Of a DNA stretch of 64,000 bases, positions 33,702-43,244 are shown piece by piece. The position numbers and the translations under genes were made by a program. Positions within the stretch are counted from its first letter, which is position 1; each line of letters begins with the position of its first letter. The notes under the pieces are model-generated. The model saw nothing but the letters and a program-made list of their open reading frames with translations. It searched no databases and was not told the DNA's origin. Source of the stretch: Peptococcaceae bacterium BRH_c8a. GTDB taxonomy: Bacteria > Bacillota > Desulfotomaculia > Desulfotomaculales > Desulfallaceae. The stretch is taken from NCBI GenBank assembly GCA_000961575.1, contig LADP01000018.1:62001-126000 (forward strand). Direction: 5' to 3'.

Positions 33702-36700
33702 TTGATTTTCGAGGACATGTCAAGGGAGCAGCTAATTGATGCCTTGCTTCAAAAAGACCAGGTAATAAAAAAACTTGACCATGACTTAAAAAGGCTGGAA
33801 TTGATTTTTAACCATACTAAAATAGGTATTGTTATCGGCAGTGCGGAAGGGAAAACGCTGGAATACATGAACCCCGCATTTGCACAGATGCATGACTATA
33901 CTGTGGATGAATTGACCGGTAAGCCAATTAAAGATGTTTTTGATCCTAATTTTAGAGCTAAGCTACCATTCATAACAGAAATAATCCATAAAAAAGGTTC
34001 CCATAGCTTTGAATGCCTACATATGCGCAAGGACGGGACATTGTTCCCGGTTCTGGTCGAATCAATAGCCATATATAGTGATGATGGCACTGTTCTCTAT
34101 CGTGTTGTCAACGTCCAAGACATTACGGAACAAAAGAATTTGCAAGAACAAAACAAGTTAGCACTTCAAAAATCCCGGGATTTTTATCAAGCAGTACTTG
34201 AAGAGTTTCCCGCGCTGTTATGGTGCTCGGGGCCAGACGGAAAATGTAATTACTTTAATAAAGGCTGGCTGCAGTTTACAGGTCGAACAATAAAACAGGA
34301 ATTGGGTGAAGGTTGGACTGAAGGCGTCCATCCTGAAGACTTGAATAAATGTCTGAAAATATTCCATGGGGCAATTAAGGAGCATAAGCCATTTAGTATG
34401 GAGTACCGCCTGCGGTGTGATAGTGGGGATTTTAGATGGGTTGTTGATAATGGAACGCCATACACTAATCTTGATGGAAGATTTGCGGGGTATATGGGAG
34501 TATGCTATGACATTACTGAAAGGAAAGAAACCAATAAAGTATTAAGCATGTACCAGCTTTTGTCCACACAAGCCCGTGACATCGTGCTGTTTATAAAACT
34601 TGATAGTATGATCATTGAGGCCAACAATGCCGCCCTTAAAGCTTACGGTTATACCCGGGATGAATTGCTTAATAAAAGTATTTATGATTTACGCCACCCC
34701 GATACTGTGCAAATGATTAAACAGCAAATGGTGCAAGCTCAAAAGCAAGGTATTACTTTTGAAACTATTTACCGTAGAAAAGACGGCAGCGTTTTCCCGG
34801 CCGAAGTAAGTTCAAAAGGTGCAGATATTAATGGAGAGCGTGTGCTGCTCAGCATCATTCGAGATATTTCAAAACGCAAACGTCTAGAGGATGCACTACA
34901 TAGGTCTGAAATATTGTATCGTACCATTTTTGAGGCAAGCAGCACTGCCATGGCAATTATAGAAGATAACGGATTATTATCCGTGGTTAATATGGAATTT
35001 GAAAATATTTTTGGTTTCACCAGGGCTGAAACAGAGAACAAGCTTTATTGGAAAGAAATGATTGCCCAGGAACATATCTCAGAAATAAAAATATTCCACC
35101 GCTGTATCAATCTAATTGATTCCGATGCTGCGCCAAGGGGTTATGAATTTACTGCTATAAATAAGCTTGGCAATCTAATAAATGTATTTGCAACATTCTC
35201 TTTAATACCTGGATCCCAGAGGATAGTTGCATCCCTAACAGATATAACCGACCGTAAGCAGAGCGAAGAGGCGCTAAGAAGGGCCACCCAGGAAAAAACA
35301 CTGATATTAAATGGCATTTCAGAGATTGTATTATACTATGACCTGGATATGAAAATATTATGGGCCAATAGGGCTGCTTCTATATTTACAGGCTTAACAC
35401 AGGGACAATTAAGAGGGCGTCATTGTTATGAAATCTTCTTTAATAGTTTTAATGTATGCGCAGATTGCCTTTTTATAAATATCATGTCAAGTGGTAAACC
35501 GTCTAATGGAGAAATAAAAAAAATCATGGGTAGAACTTTCTTTGTTCGTGGCTATCCGGTTGGGGATCAAAACGGAGTGACAATCGGATTTGTTTTTGTA
35601 ATGACGGATTTAACTGAACGTAAGCAGATTGAGAGGGCGTTAAAAGAGAGCGAAAGTAAATTTCGAGCAGTTTATGATGCGGTAAATGTGGGTATAGCCC
35701 TTGTAAATCTTGGTGGTAAAATCTTTGACATTAATAAGACCTTTCAAAAAATGCTTGGCTATAATGCTGACGAACTTGACGGTATGCACTTTAAGGATAT
35801 CACTCATGAAGAAGATTATGAGCAGGACAGGCAGTTATTTAATGAGTTAATAAGCGGAACACGTAAGTGCTACCAGTTGGAAAAGAGATACCGGCATAAG
35901 AATGGCAATATAATTTGGGTGCGTCTTAATGTTTCCGTGGTGCAAGACGGAAATGGTAAGATTAATAATGTTATTGGCGTCGCAGAAGATATAACACAGC
36001 ACAAACTGGCAGCAGAAGCGTTGCGCATCAGTGAGGAAAAATATCGACTACTGTTTCATAATGCTAACGATGCGATACTTTTATATGATATAGGTGATTA
36101 CAACGGGTCAGGCAGGTTTATTGAAGTAAATGATGTAGCTTGTCGAGTATTAGGTTATAGCAGAGAAAAACTTCTTACAATGACTCCCGTGGATATTAAC
36201 CCACCCTGCAATTTTAATTTTATTAGCAACTTTATTTCTATTGTAATCCAAAATGGTTTTGGAATCACTGAAACATTCCACGTTACCAAAACAGGTATCA
36301 AAATACCCGTAGAAGTAAACGCTCATTTATTTAATTTAAGGGGTGCAAATGTTATTCTTGCCATTGCCCGTGATATCACCGAACGTAAAAAGGCCGAAGA
36401 TGCGCTTAGTGAGGCCAAAACCAAGGCTAATCGGGCAGAGAGGCTGGCCTCTCTTGGGACTCTGACTGCCGGAGTGGCCCATGAAATCAATCAGCCTTTA
36501 AATTCAATAAAGATGACTGCTGATTCCCTGCTTTACTGGCATTCGTTAAACGGTACATTAGATTTAAACGAAGTAGTCGAAGAACTTAATAATATTTCCA
36601 ATCAGGCCGAACGTATTGGAAGTATTATCAACCGCATGCGTGTCTTTGTTAGGAGTGAACACAACGCTCAACTTGATTACTGCGATTTAAACAACGCGGT

Positions 36701-37139
36701 GGAAGGTGCGTTAAATATGGTTGAATGTCAACTTACCGCACACGGGGTTAATGTAAAAAAATCCTTACTTTATCCTATGCCACCAATTATGGCTGACAAA
36801 CATAAGCTGGAAGAGATAGTTATTAACGTGACTATAAATGCCATGCAGGCGTTGGACACATCAGGCAAATCTAATAAAGAACTTTTAATTTCTACTGATT
36901 ATAAAAACAACGTCATACTTGAAATCAGTGACAATGCCACCGGGGTGGATAAAAGTATTACCCACAAGATATTTGAGCCCTTTTTTACCACCAAGGAAGC
37001 GGGAGTAGGCATGGGATTGGGGTTATCAATTGTTCATTCCATTATCACTTCATTTGAAGGGCAGGTTTATGTAAAAGAAAACCAAATGGGCGGTGCCACA
37101 TTTAGGATTGAATTTCCGGTGGCCAAGCCCCAATCTTAA
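33702..37139 (+). CDS. multi-PAS sensor histidine kinase
   Basis: This 1145-residue soluble kinase has about seven tandem PAS/PAC domains. Their ends are marked by repeated motifs such as ITEQKN, ITERKE, ISKRKR, ITDRKQ, LTERKQ, ITQHKL and ITERKK at intervals of roughly 115-125 residues. A HisKA domain follows with the phospho-acceptor in AGVAHEINQPLN (H927), then an HATPase with DNATGVD and GVGMGLGLSIVHSI. No transmembrane segment is evident, so it senses cytoplasmic signals such as redox state or ligands. The start is TTG at 33702; ATG at 33717 is an alternative. It is directly followed by its probable partner, an NtrC-type regulator. Confidence 0.93.
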   Translation: MIFEDMSREQLIDALLQKDQVIKKLDHDLKRLELIFNHTKIGIVIGSAEGKTLEYMNPAFAQMHDYTVDELTGKPIKDVFDPNFRAKLPFITEIIHKKGSHSFECLHMRKDGTLFPVLVESIAIYSDDGTVLYRVVNVQDITEQKNLQEQNKLALQKSRDFYQAVLEEFPALLWCSGPDGKCNYFNKGWLQFTGRTIKQELGEGWTEGVHPEDLNKCLKIFHGAIKEHKPFSMEYRLRCDSGDFRWVVDNGTPYTNLDGRFAGYMGVCYDITERKETNKVLSMYQLLSTQARDIVLFIKLDSMIIEANNAALKAYGYTRDELLNKSIYDLRHPDTVQMIKQQMVQAQKQGITFETIYRRKDGSVFPAEVSSKGADINGERVLLSIIRDISKRKRLEDALHRSEILYRTIFEASSTAMAIIEDNGLLSVVNMEFENIFGFTRAETENKLYWKEMIAQEHISEIKIFHRCINLIDSDAAPRGYEFTAINKLGNLINVFATFSLIPGSQRIVASLTDITDRKQSEEALRRATQEKTLILNGISEIVLYYDLDMKILWANRAASIFTGLTQGQLRGRHCYEIFFNSFNVCADCLFINIMSSGKPSNGEIKKIMGRTFFVRGYPVGDQNGVTIGFVFVMTDLTERKQIERALKESESKFRAVYDAVNVGIALVNLGGKIFDINKTFQKMLGYNADELDGMHFKDITHEEDYEQDRQLFNELISGTRKCYQLEKRYRHKNGNIIWVRLNVSVVQDGNGKINNVIGVAEDITQHKLAAEALRISEEKYRLLFHNANDAILLYDIGDYNGSGRFIEVNDVACRVLGYSREKLLTMTPVDINPPCNFNFISNFISIVIQNGFGITETFHVTKTGIKIPVEVNAHLFNLRGANVILAIARDITERKKAEDALSEAKTKANRAERLASLGTLTAGVAHEINQPLNSIKMTADSLLYWHSLNGTLDLNEVVEELNNISNQAERIGSIINRMRVFVRSEHNAQLDYCDLNNAVEGALNMVECQLTAHGVNVKKSLLYPMPPIMADKHKLEEIVINVTINAMQALDTSGKSNKELLISTDYKNNVILEISDNATGVDKSITHKIFEPFFTTKEAGVGMGLGLSIVHSIITSFEGQVYVKENQMGGATFRIEFPVAKPQS

Positions 37140-37155
37140 CGGGGGTTACTTTTTT

Positions 37156-38625
37156 ATGCATATCCTTTTGGCTGAAGACGATATAGACAGCCGCATTACC
37201 CTGGCTAAATTTTTACGTAAACTTGGCCACACTGTGGAAGAGACCGATAACGGGCTGGACGCGCTAACATTATTTAATAATGGTAATTTCCATATGATTC
37301 TTAGTGATTTAAAGATGCCCAAACTGTCGGGTATTGACCTGTTAAAAAATATTTCTACCGGGTACCCGGACCGGGATGTGGCCGTGGTCCTTTTTACCGG
37401 TCACGGCGAATTAAACTCGGCCATTGAGGCGTTAAGAGCAGGGGCTTATGACTATCTGCTTAAACCAATTAATATTAAAGAGCTGGCTGTTATGGTAGAG
37501 CGAATCGCCGAACACCAACACCTAAAAAAAGAAAACAAAGTTTTAACTGAAAGGTTTGATTATGAAGTAAGGACTGCCACCGAAGAAACGAAAAAAGAAC
37601 TAATGCGTATTAAAAAGGCCTATGCCGTAAAAATAGGTATTGGTGGAATTGGTGTTTTTTCCGAAGCAATGAAGCGCATTTTTGAACAGGCTGCAAAGTT
37701 TCACGGTGACCGGTCAATACCTGTTTTAATTCAGGGCGAAACGGGGACAGGGAAAGAAATTATAGCCAGGTACATTCATTATGGAGACGCGATTGTTACT
37801 TTACCATTTATAGATATTAATTGTGCAGCAATTCCACCCAACGTATTCGAAAGTGAGCTGTTTGGCTATGAGGCTGGCGCGTTTACAGGTAGTATGCCGA
37901 AAGGTCAAAAAGGCAAGTTGGATTTGGCCGCTGGGGGAACATTATTTCTTGACGAGATTACTGAACTGCCCCTGGAACTGCAAGCCAAGTTGCTGCGGGT
38001 GATTCAGGAGAAAGAGTACTACCGGGTAGGCGGGCTGAAAAAAATAAAAACAGATTTACGATTCATATGTGCAACCAACGCTGATATTGAAAAGAGTGTA
38101 AACCAGGGACAATTCAGGCAAGACCTTTTTTACCGTTTAAATATTGGTCGCATTATATTGCCCCCGCTGCGCGAAAGGCAAAACGAAATTTTGCCGTTGG
38201 CTAATATGTTTTTAAAAAGGTTTGCGCAAAAAAGAGGCAAAAATTTTGTGAAGGTCAGCAATAATGCAGGCGAGGTTCTACAATCTTATCACTGGCCCGG
38301 TAATGTTAGAGAACTGATGAATGCTGTTGAATATATTGTCTTCATGCATGATGATGAAGAATTAAATATTAAGCATCTTAACAATATACCACAGTTTCAA
38401 AATAAACATTATGTTAGAGGTAACCGCGAATACCCGACTACCTTTGAAACCTGCCCACTTCCCCCGGACAGTTTAAATTTGACCCAACTAAACAATAATC
38501 TCATTAGGCGGGCATTAGAAATGCATAATGGAAATAAAACCAAAACAGCTGAATACCTTGGCCTAACAAGACGAATATTGCAGTACCGGTTAGAACGCTT
38601 GGAAGAAAGAAAGATAAACACATGA
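37156..38625 (+). CDS. NtrC-family sigma-54 response regulator
   Basis: This regulator of about 489 residues has a receiver domain with phospho-acceptor D51 (HMILSDLKMP), a sigma-54 AAA+ domain and a C-terminal Fis-type helix-turn-helix (NKTKTAEYLGLTRRILQYRLERL). Walker A is GETGTGKE and LFLDEITELP is intact. The sigma-54-contacting loop reads GAFTGS rather than GAFTGA. The open frame begins inside the kinase gene, but the conserved start is ATG at 37156 (MHILLAEDD), 16 bases after the kinase stop. The kinase upstream should phosphorylate it. Its target promoters were not found in the window. Confidence 0.93.
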   Translation: MHILLAEDDIDSRITLAKFLRKLGHTVEETDNGLDALTLFNNGNFHMILSDLKMPKLSGIDLLKNISTGYPDRDVAVVLFTGHGELNSAIEALRAGAYDYLLKPINIKELAVMVERIAEHQHLKKENKVLTERFDYEVRTATEETKKELMRIKKAYAVKIGIGGIGVFSEAMKRIFEQAAKFHGDRSIPVLIQGETGTGKEIIARYIHYGDAIVTLPFIDINCAAIPPNVFESELFGYEAGAFTGSMPKGQKGKLDLAAGGTLFLDEITELPLELQAKLLRVIQEKEYYRVGGLKKIKTDLRFICATNADIEKSVNQGQFRQDLFYRLNIGRIILPPLRERQNEILPLANMFLKRFAQKRGKNFVKVSNNAGEVLQSYHWPGNVRELMNAVEYIVFMHDDEELNIKHLNNIPQFQNKHYVRGNREYPTTFETCPLPPDSLNLTQLNNNLIRRALEMHNGNKTKTAEYLGLTRRILQYRLERLEERKINT

Positions 38626-38654
38626 TTAATATCGTGCAAAAACAGGTTAATGTG

Positions 38655-38682
38655 ACAAAATTGTACACTTGGACAATTTTGT
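38655..38682 (+). repeat. AT-rich inverted repeat
   Basis: ACAAAATTGT and ACAATTTTGT are perfect ten-base arms separated by eight bases. It lies 30 bases after the NtrC-type gene. No T tract follows, and it could be an operator or a message-stabilising hairpin. Confidence 0.6.
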
Positions 38683-38738
38683 ATATACATTCTTGTACAC
38701 ATTATACATTAAGGCAAAATAACGACATATAATACCAC

Positions 38739-38763
38739 AACTCGCCATATGGCGAGTTTTTTG
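38739..38763 (+). terminator. intrinsic terminator after the two-component operon
   Basis: AACTCGCC and GGCGAGTT pair around ATAT and lead into a T run. Confidence 0.88.
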
Positions 38764-38863
38764 CTTATATTAGGCACTTGGGAACCATTACCACCACCAT
38801 TTAGCTGGTGATTTGAGAGTGGTTGGGCATCATAACCACTAATATATAAAGGTAGGATTTGGA

Positions 38864-40378
38864 ATGAGAAATCTTTGCAACCTTATTTCCAGTAGTGAGA
38901 ATTGGCTTGTCAATCAAGTGATTCATTATGCTAAAGCACATAATTTTACCAAGTACTCTTCTACGCTGAGTGAAGCCTGGCGTATGTCTATCGTCAACCT
39001 GTCCGATACGATTATTTCAGCCCTGCAAAATAACGATAATTCCCTGGAATTAGACCCGGATGAGAATTATGTCCTGGACCCCATTGCGGCTTATGGTATC
39101 ACGCAGGCTAAAAAGCACCGTGTGCGCGGTATCAGCCTGGGCATGTTTCTTGGCTTGTTTAAATATTACCGGCAAAGTTATCTTGACCTTGTAAAGATAG
39201 AGAAATTTGAACAAGAGCTAAGTGAATTTTATTGCTTATTTATAAGTAGGATTTTTGATCGCATAGAAATAGGTGTCTGCTTGGAATGGGCCAAAGAAAA
39301 TGAAATTAACGATTATGTTGCTGGTTTACAAAATAATAACCGGATAATTACCAATGAAAAAAATAAGTATCTTACTATTTGTGAAAGCTTACCTAATCCC
39401 ACTATCCTATTAGATGAAAATAATCAAATTGATTATATGAACCACTCTGCGTCAGTCTTTCTTAATTCCTCTCATAATCCAGGCGCCAATTATTATAATT
39501 TTAAGCACGCTCAAGCGCAGGTGCCTTGGCTAATTGAAGAATTAAATACTTTTACTAACGGTCATGAACAAGAATTATTTTTCGAGAAAAGGATTAACGT
39601 TTCAGATGGCACTCATTATTACGAAATAAAAATGAAAAAAATGCTTGATATTAGTGGTAAATTTAACGGTACTGTAATTTCGATGAATGATATTACAGAG
39701 CGCATTAAAGCATATATCAACCGGTTTGCTGTTAGTGCCGAAGGCCCACTAAACTTAAGTAATTTGTTTAAAGAAGCAGATAACAATATGTACCGTGAAA
39801 AGCTGTACCATAGCCAAAGTTCGCGCAGTGCCATTGTAAAAACACTTATGAAAGCGCTAGAAGCCAGAGATTATATCACCGAAGGTCACGCAGATCGACT
39901 GCAAACACTCGTGTCGAGCATGGCTTCTTTTATCGGTCTACCCGAACAAAAAATAATTGATTTACGCCTTTTTGCTCAATTCCATGATATCGGCAAGGTA
40001 GGCATACCTGATCGCATTCTTTTTAAAGCCGGACCACTGACAGCCGAGGAATTTACTGAGATGCAGCGACACTGCGAAATCGGTTATCGCATAGCAAAAT
40101 CTGCTCCGGATCTTAATTATGTTGCGGATTGGATTCTTAATCACCACGAGTGGTGGGATGGCCAAGGTTATCCCCTTGGTTTGCAAGGAGAAGAAATACC
40201 TCTGGAATGTCGTATTTTAGCTATTACTGATGCTTATGATGCTATGACTAGTCATAGACCTTATCGAAAGGCGATGTTGCATGAAGAAGCCCTGCAAGAG
40301 TTAAAAAAGTGCGCCAACATTCAATTTGACCCGCAATTGGTACAAGCATTTATTAAAGTTATTGAAGAACGCCCATAA
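38864..40378 (+). CDS. HD-GYP domain protein with PAS domain and GGDEF remnant
   Basis: This is a 504-residue protein. An alpha-helical N-terminal domain (about 1-155) is followed by a PAS domain (about 165-282, ending in NDITERIKAY), a stretch of about 40 residues and a complete HD-GYP domain (about 325-500). HDIGKVGIP (H374-D375), NHHEWWDGQGYP and the downstream DAYDAMTS are intact, so cyclic di-GMP hydrolysis is expected. The linker AVSAEGPLNLSNLFKEADNNMY is the recognisable C-terminal end of a GGDEF domain whose catalytic part, including GGDEF itself, is absent. The protein thus appears derived from a PAS-GGDEF-HD-GYP ancestor. A cyclic di-GMP riboswitch lies immediately downstream. Confidence 0.92.
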   Translation: MRNLCNLISSSENWLVNQVIHYAKAHNFTKYSSTLSEAWRMSIVNLSDTIISALQNNDNSLELDPDENYVLDPIAAYGITQAKKHRVRGISLGMFLGLFKYYRQSYLDLVKIEKFEQELSEFYCLFISRIFDRIEIGVCLEWAKENEINDYVAGLQNNNRIITNEKNKYLTICESLPNPTILLDENNQIDYMNHSASVFLNSSHNPGANYYNFKHAQAQVPWLIEELNTFTNGHEQELFFEKRINVSDGTHYYEIKMKKMLDISGKFNGTVISMNDITERIKAYINRFAVSAEGPLNLSNLFKEADNNMYREKLYHSQSSRSAIVKTLMKALEARDYITEGHADRLQTLVSSMASFIGLPEQKIIDLRLFAQFHDIGKVGIPDRILFKAGPLTAEEFTEMQRHCEIGYRIAKSAPDLNYVADWILNHHEWWDGQGYPLGLQGEEIPLECRILAITDAYDAMTSHRPYRKAMLHEEALQELKKCANIQFDPQLVQAFIKVIEERP

Positions 40379-40443
40379 TAGCTAAGTCGTCAAATAATTA
40401 GTGCTAATTTATAAGTATAGAAAGTGAAAAATTCCTTATAGAA

Positions 40444-40532
40444 TAATCCCGAGGGCAAACCCGGTGAAAACCAGGGACGCAAAGTTCTGGGTCTAAGGTC
40501 GTTATGACTATGATTGCCAGACTGCATGGAAT
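40444..40532 (+). ncRNA. cyclic di-GMP-I (GEMM-I) riboswitch
   Basis: The conserved blocks are in order: GAGGGCAAACC, a GAAAA tetraloop-type hairpin (GGTGAAAACC), GGGACGCAAAG, TTCTGGGTCTAAGG and the second stem GATTGCCAGACTGCATGG. These match the class I aptamer, including the A-rich J1/2 and the tetraloop/receptor elements. A weak terminator follows, so transcriptional control of the chemoreceptor-cheW operon 170 bases downstream is likely. Confidence 0.92.
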
Positions 40533-40561
40533 AAAGCCCTCTTTGTTTTAGGGGTTTTTTT
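40533..40561 (+). terminator. riboswitch-associated terminator
   Basis: AAAGCCCT and AGGGGTTT can pair with one mismatch around CTTTGTTTT, followed by seven T residues. The stem is modest. It is the expression platform by position. The rest of the 40379-40703 interval shows nothing beyond the riboswitch and the MCP ribosome site (GGGAGGAAAAT). Confidence 0.65.
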
Positions 40562-40703
40562 ACTTTTTAATAAACACACACTTATTAAAAAGTAAAGTGG
40601 GGGTGACGGTTATAAGTCAATTATTTTTAGCAGCATAAATAATTAGCATAAAAAAAATTAAAACGGCTTAAAAAGTGTTTTACTTACAAGGGAGGAAAAT
40701 AGG

Positions 40704-42611
40704 TTGCATAGTTTAAAAATCAGGTTAACTTTAATTATTTCTATTATATCCATTTTAATTTTTGGCGCCATATCTTATATTAACTACAACAAGGCATCCA
40801 GCATCTTGATGAACCAAATACAATCTGCGGCAACTGACAGCGCTGAACACAATGGCCAAATAATAGACGAATGGTTGTTGGGCATAAAAAAGGAAATTGA
40901 AGTTTTGTCACAGACAGAAGTGGTACAAAGCTTAGAATCAAAAAGATATATGCCTATCATCAAAGGTATTGCCAAGAAACAAAAAGACTACGATATGATA
41001 TATGTAGTAGATAGCAGCGGAAACGGTGACACAACTACCGGCGCCGCTGTGAATATTGCCGACAGGCCCTATTTTATGGAAGCTATGGCATCTGGTAAAT
41101 CCGTTATCTCGGAACCTATCATCAGCCGGGCTACTAACGAACAGGTTATTGCCATTGGTACACCAATTTTCCGTGCAGGAGAAATTATTGGTTTTGTCGG
41201 TGCATCAGCCACACTAAGCCACCTGCAGGAATTAGTTCAGGATATGAAATTAAACGGTTACGGCTACGGTTTAATTCAAGGCACAGATATGACTACCATT
41301 GCCCACCCGGACGTAAAATGGTTAGGAACCAAAGATATTGTAAGCGCTGGCGATGAGAGTTTAACCAAAATTTTTGAGCGCATGAGCTATGGCGAAACGG
41401 GTTATGGAGAATACTATTTTGGCGTTGGAAAAGTTATGGCTTTTGCGCCAATAAACACCACAGGTTGGTCCATCGCCCAAACTGCCGACATGTCTGACAT
41501 AATGGCGCCGTTGGCTGATATGCGCCAAAGTATTCTAATGATGACTATTATAGGCTTATTAATGATGATTGTAATTTCTGTTTTTATAGCTAATTTTGTG
41601 GCCAAGCCATTGGTTAAATTAAGCGATATCGCAAATTTGGTTGCCCAAGGTGATTTAACCCAAAAAGCAGACATTAATGACAAAAGTGAGATTGGTATGC
41701 TGGCCTCAGCCTTTAATGAAATGATTCAAAACCTCAAGGACATGGCCTTTGTTCTTCGAGATAAATCCACCAGCTTGGCTTCTTCCGCCCAACAGTTATC
41801 AGCAAACGCTGAAGAAACTTCTGCTGGGGCCAACGAAACCGCCTCAACCATTGTTGAAGTCTCCTCCACTGTGGAACAAACAGCTCAAAACGCACAAACT
41901 ATAAAGGATACTGCAGAGGCGACTGCAACGGAAGCAGAAAAGGGCCGCGATGGAATTCAAATGGTAACCGGCCAGATGCAGAATATCAGCAGTTCAGCGC
42001 AGGGCGTCGCCGAAGCAATCAATAACCTTAACCACACATCTGGAAAAGTTGGTGTAATCGTACAAACTATCACAGACATTGCCGACCAGACTAACCTGTT
42101 GGCCTTAAATGCTGCCATAGAAGCGGCCCGTGCTGGTGACCAAGGCCGGGGGTTTGCAGTTGTGGCTGAAGAAGTACGTAAGCTGGCCGAACAGTCTGCA
42201 CGTGCCGCCCAGGAAATCCAACAACTTATTGCCAGTGTACAAACTGAATCCAAACAAGCCTCGGAAGCTATGGGGCTTGGTGCTAGCGAAGTTCAAAAAG
42301 GCGTTAATATAGTTGATGATGTCGGGCAAGTGTTTGCCGGTATTATTAATAAGGTTAATGGGTTGGCCGAACAGATTGAAGAAATTGCATCTGGTACCGA
42401 GCAAGTATCCACTGCCGTACAAAGCGTTGCAAGTACCACTGAGGAAGTGACAGCGGCTATGGAAGAGATGGCCTCTTCTACCGAAACGTTAAACGAAATG
42501 GCCGAAGAACTGCAAAATATGGCTGCCAGATTTAAAGTGGATAACACTTCGAAAGCAATTGCCTTATCAAAAAATAAAATTAACCCAGAAGATGGTGAAA
42601 TGTATGACTAA
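40704..42611 (+). CDS. methyl-accepting chemotaxis protein
   Basis: This 635-residue transmembrane chemoreceptor starts with TTG, seven bases after GGGAGG. An N-terminal helix (about 7-27) leads to an extracellular double-Cache sensor (about 30-270) with [27 protein letters not shown] second helix (about 275-300), a HAMP domain ([18 protein letters not shown]) and a long signalling coiled coil follow. The hairpin tip is [41 protein letters not shown]. It overlaps cheW by eight bases. Because a cyclic di-GMP riboswitch precedes it, its synthesis is probably tied to the motile-sessile switch. Confidence 0.95.
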   Translation: MHSLKIRLTLIISIISILIFGAISYINYNKASSILMNQIQSAATDSAEHNGQIIDEWLLGIKKEIEVLSQTEVVQSLESKRYMPIIKGIAKKQKDYDMIYVVDSSGNGDTTTGAAVNIADRPYFMEAMASGKSVISEPIISRATNEQVIAIGTPIFRAGEIIGFVGASATLSHLQELVQDMKLNGYGYGLIQGTDMTTIAHPDVKWLGTKDIVSAGDESLTKIFERMSYGETGYGEYYFGVGKVMAFAPINTTGWSIAQTADMSDIMAPLADMRQSILMMTIIGLLMMIVISVFIANFVAKPLVKLSDIANLVAQGDLTQKADINDKSEIGMLASAFNEMIQNLKDMAFVLRDKSTSLASSAQQLSANAEETSAGANETASTIVEVSSTVEQTAQNAQTIKDTAEATATEAEKGRDGIQMVTGQMQNISSSAQGVAEAINNLNHTSGKVGVIVQTITDIADQTNLLALNAAIEAARAGDQGRGFAVVAEEVRKLAEQSARAAQEIQQLIASVQTESKQASEAMGLGASEVQKGVNIVDDVGQVFAGIINKVNGLAEQIEEIASGTEQVSTAVQSVASTTEEVTAAMEEMASSTETLNEMAEELQNMAARFKVDNTSKAIALSKNKINPEDGEMYD

Positions 42612-43023
42612 TAATGATAACCAATTAGTTATTTTCTGGATAGCTAAACAAAAATATGCCGTACCAGTTGGCTGTACCAACGAGATAATCCGTATGGTTG
42701 ATATTACACCCTTGCCTCAAACTAATGACTATGTGTTAGGTATAATTAATCTGCGGGGAAAGGTCATACCGGTGATTAACCTACACCGCAAGATGGGTCT
42801 GCCTGAGCAAGAAAAAAACAAAGACAACAGAATTATTGTGATTGAGAACGAGGGCAAAAATATGGGTATGGTTGTAGACAGGGTGGATGAGGTTAGCAAA
42901 TATAATGAAGAGGAACTAGGGTTGGTGGATGTTGAATTTGGTGATAACCCTTTTGTTAAAAATATAGTAAAACGCAATCAAGACATATGGTTAATTTTAG
43001 ACTTGGAAGTTATAGTTCATTAG
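42604..43023 (+). CDS. cheW: chemotaxis coupling protein CheW
   Basis: This 139-residue CheW-fold protein couples the receptor to CheA. The core [32 protein letters not shown] and MVVDRVDEV segments are typical. The open frame extends to 42559, but the start is placed at ATG 42604 ([12 protein letters not shown]), which overlaps the receptor stop and is preceded by GATGGTG. No cheA or other chemotaxis genes are in the window, so this receptor-CheW pair is an accessory unit feeding a system elsewhere. Confidence 0.92.
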   Translation: MTNNDNQLVIFWIAKQKYAVPVGCTNEIIRMVDITPLPQTNDYVLGIINLRGKVIPVINLHRKMGLPEQEKNKDNRIIVIENEGKNMGMVVDRVDEVSKYNEEELGLVDVEFGDNPFVKNIVKRNQDIWLILDLEVIVH

Positions 43024-43073
43024 TCATTCTAAAAAAGTTAATACGGACTAAGTTTTACTTTATTGTCAGTGTT

Positions 43074-43100
43074 ATGGTGGCCTTGGCCACCATTTTTTTT
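43074..43100 (+). terminator. intrinsic terminator of the chemoreceptor-cheW operon
   Basis: ATGGTGGCC and GGCCACCAT pair around TT, followed by an eight-base T tract. Confidence 0.92.
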
Positions 43101-43244
43101 GTCTTCCAAAAGAATTAAAAATAGCACCTGCCAGTGACGTTGTCTAAATGCTGTCAAAGTTTAGAAATTGACAAGTTGTCGAAATATTGTTTAAACTTAA
43201 CTAAGCCTTTGGTTTAAGACAACGTGTTGAAGGGGGATTAGACA

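Noticed and set aside
43024-43244. Search for a sigma-54 promoter before the AbfD-like gene
   Set aside because: No GG-N10-GC pair with a TTGC box was found; only the terminator of the preceding operon is supported.
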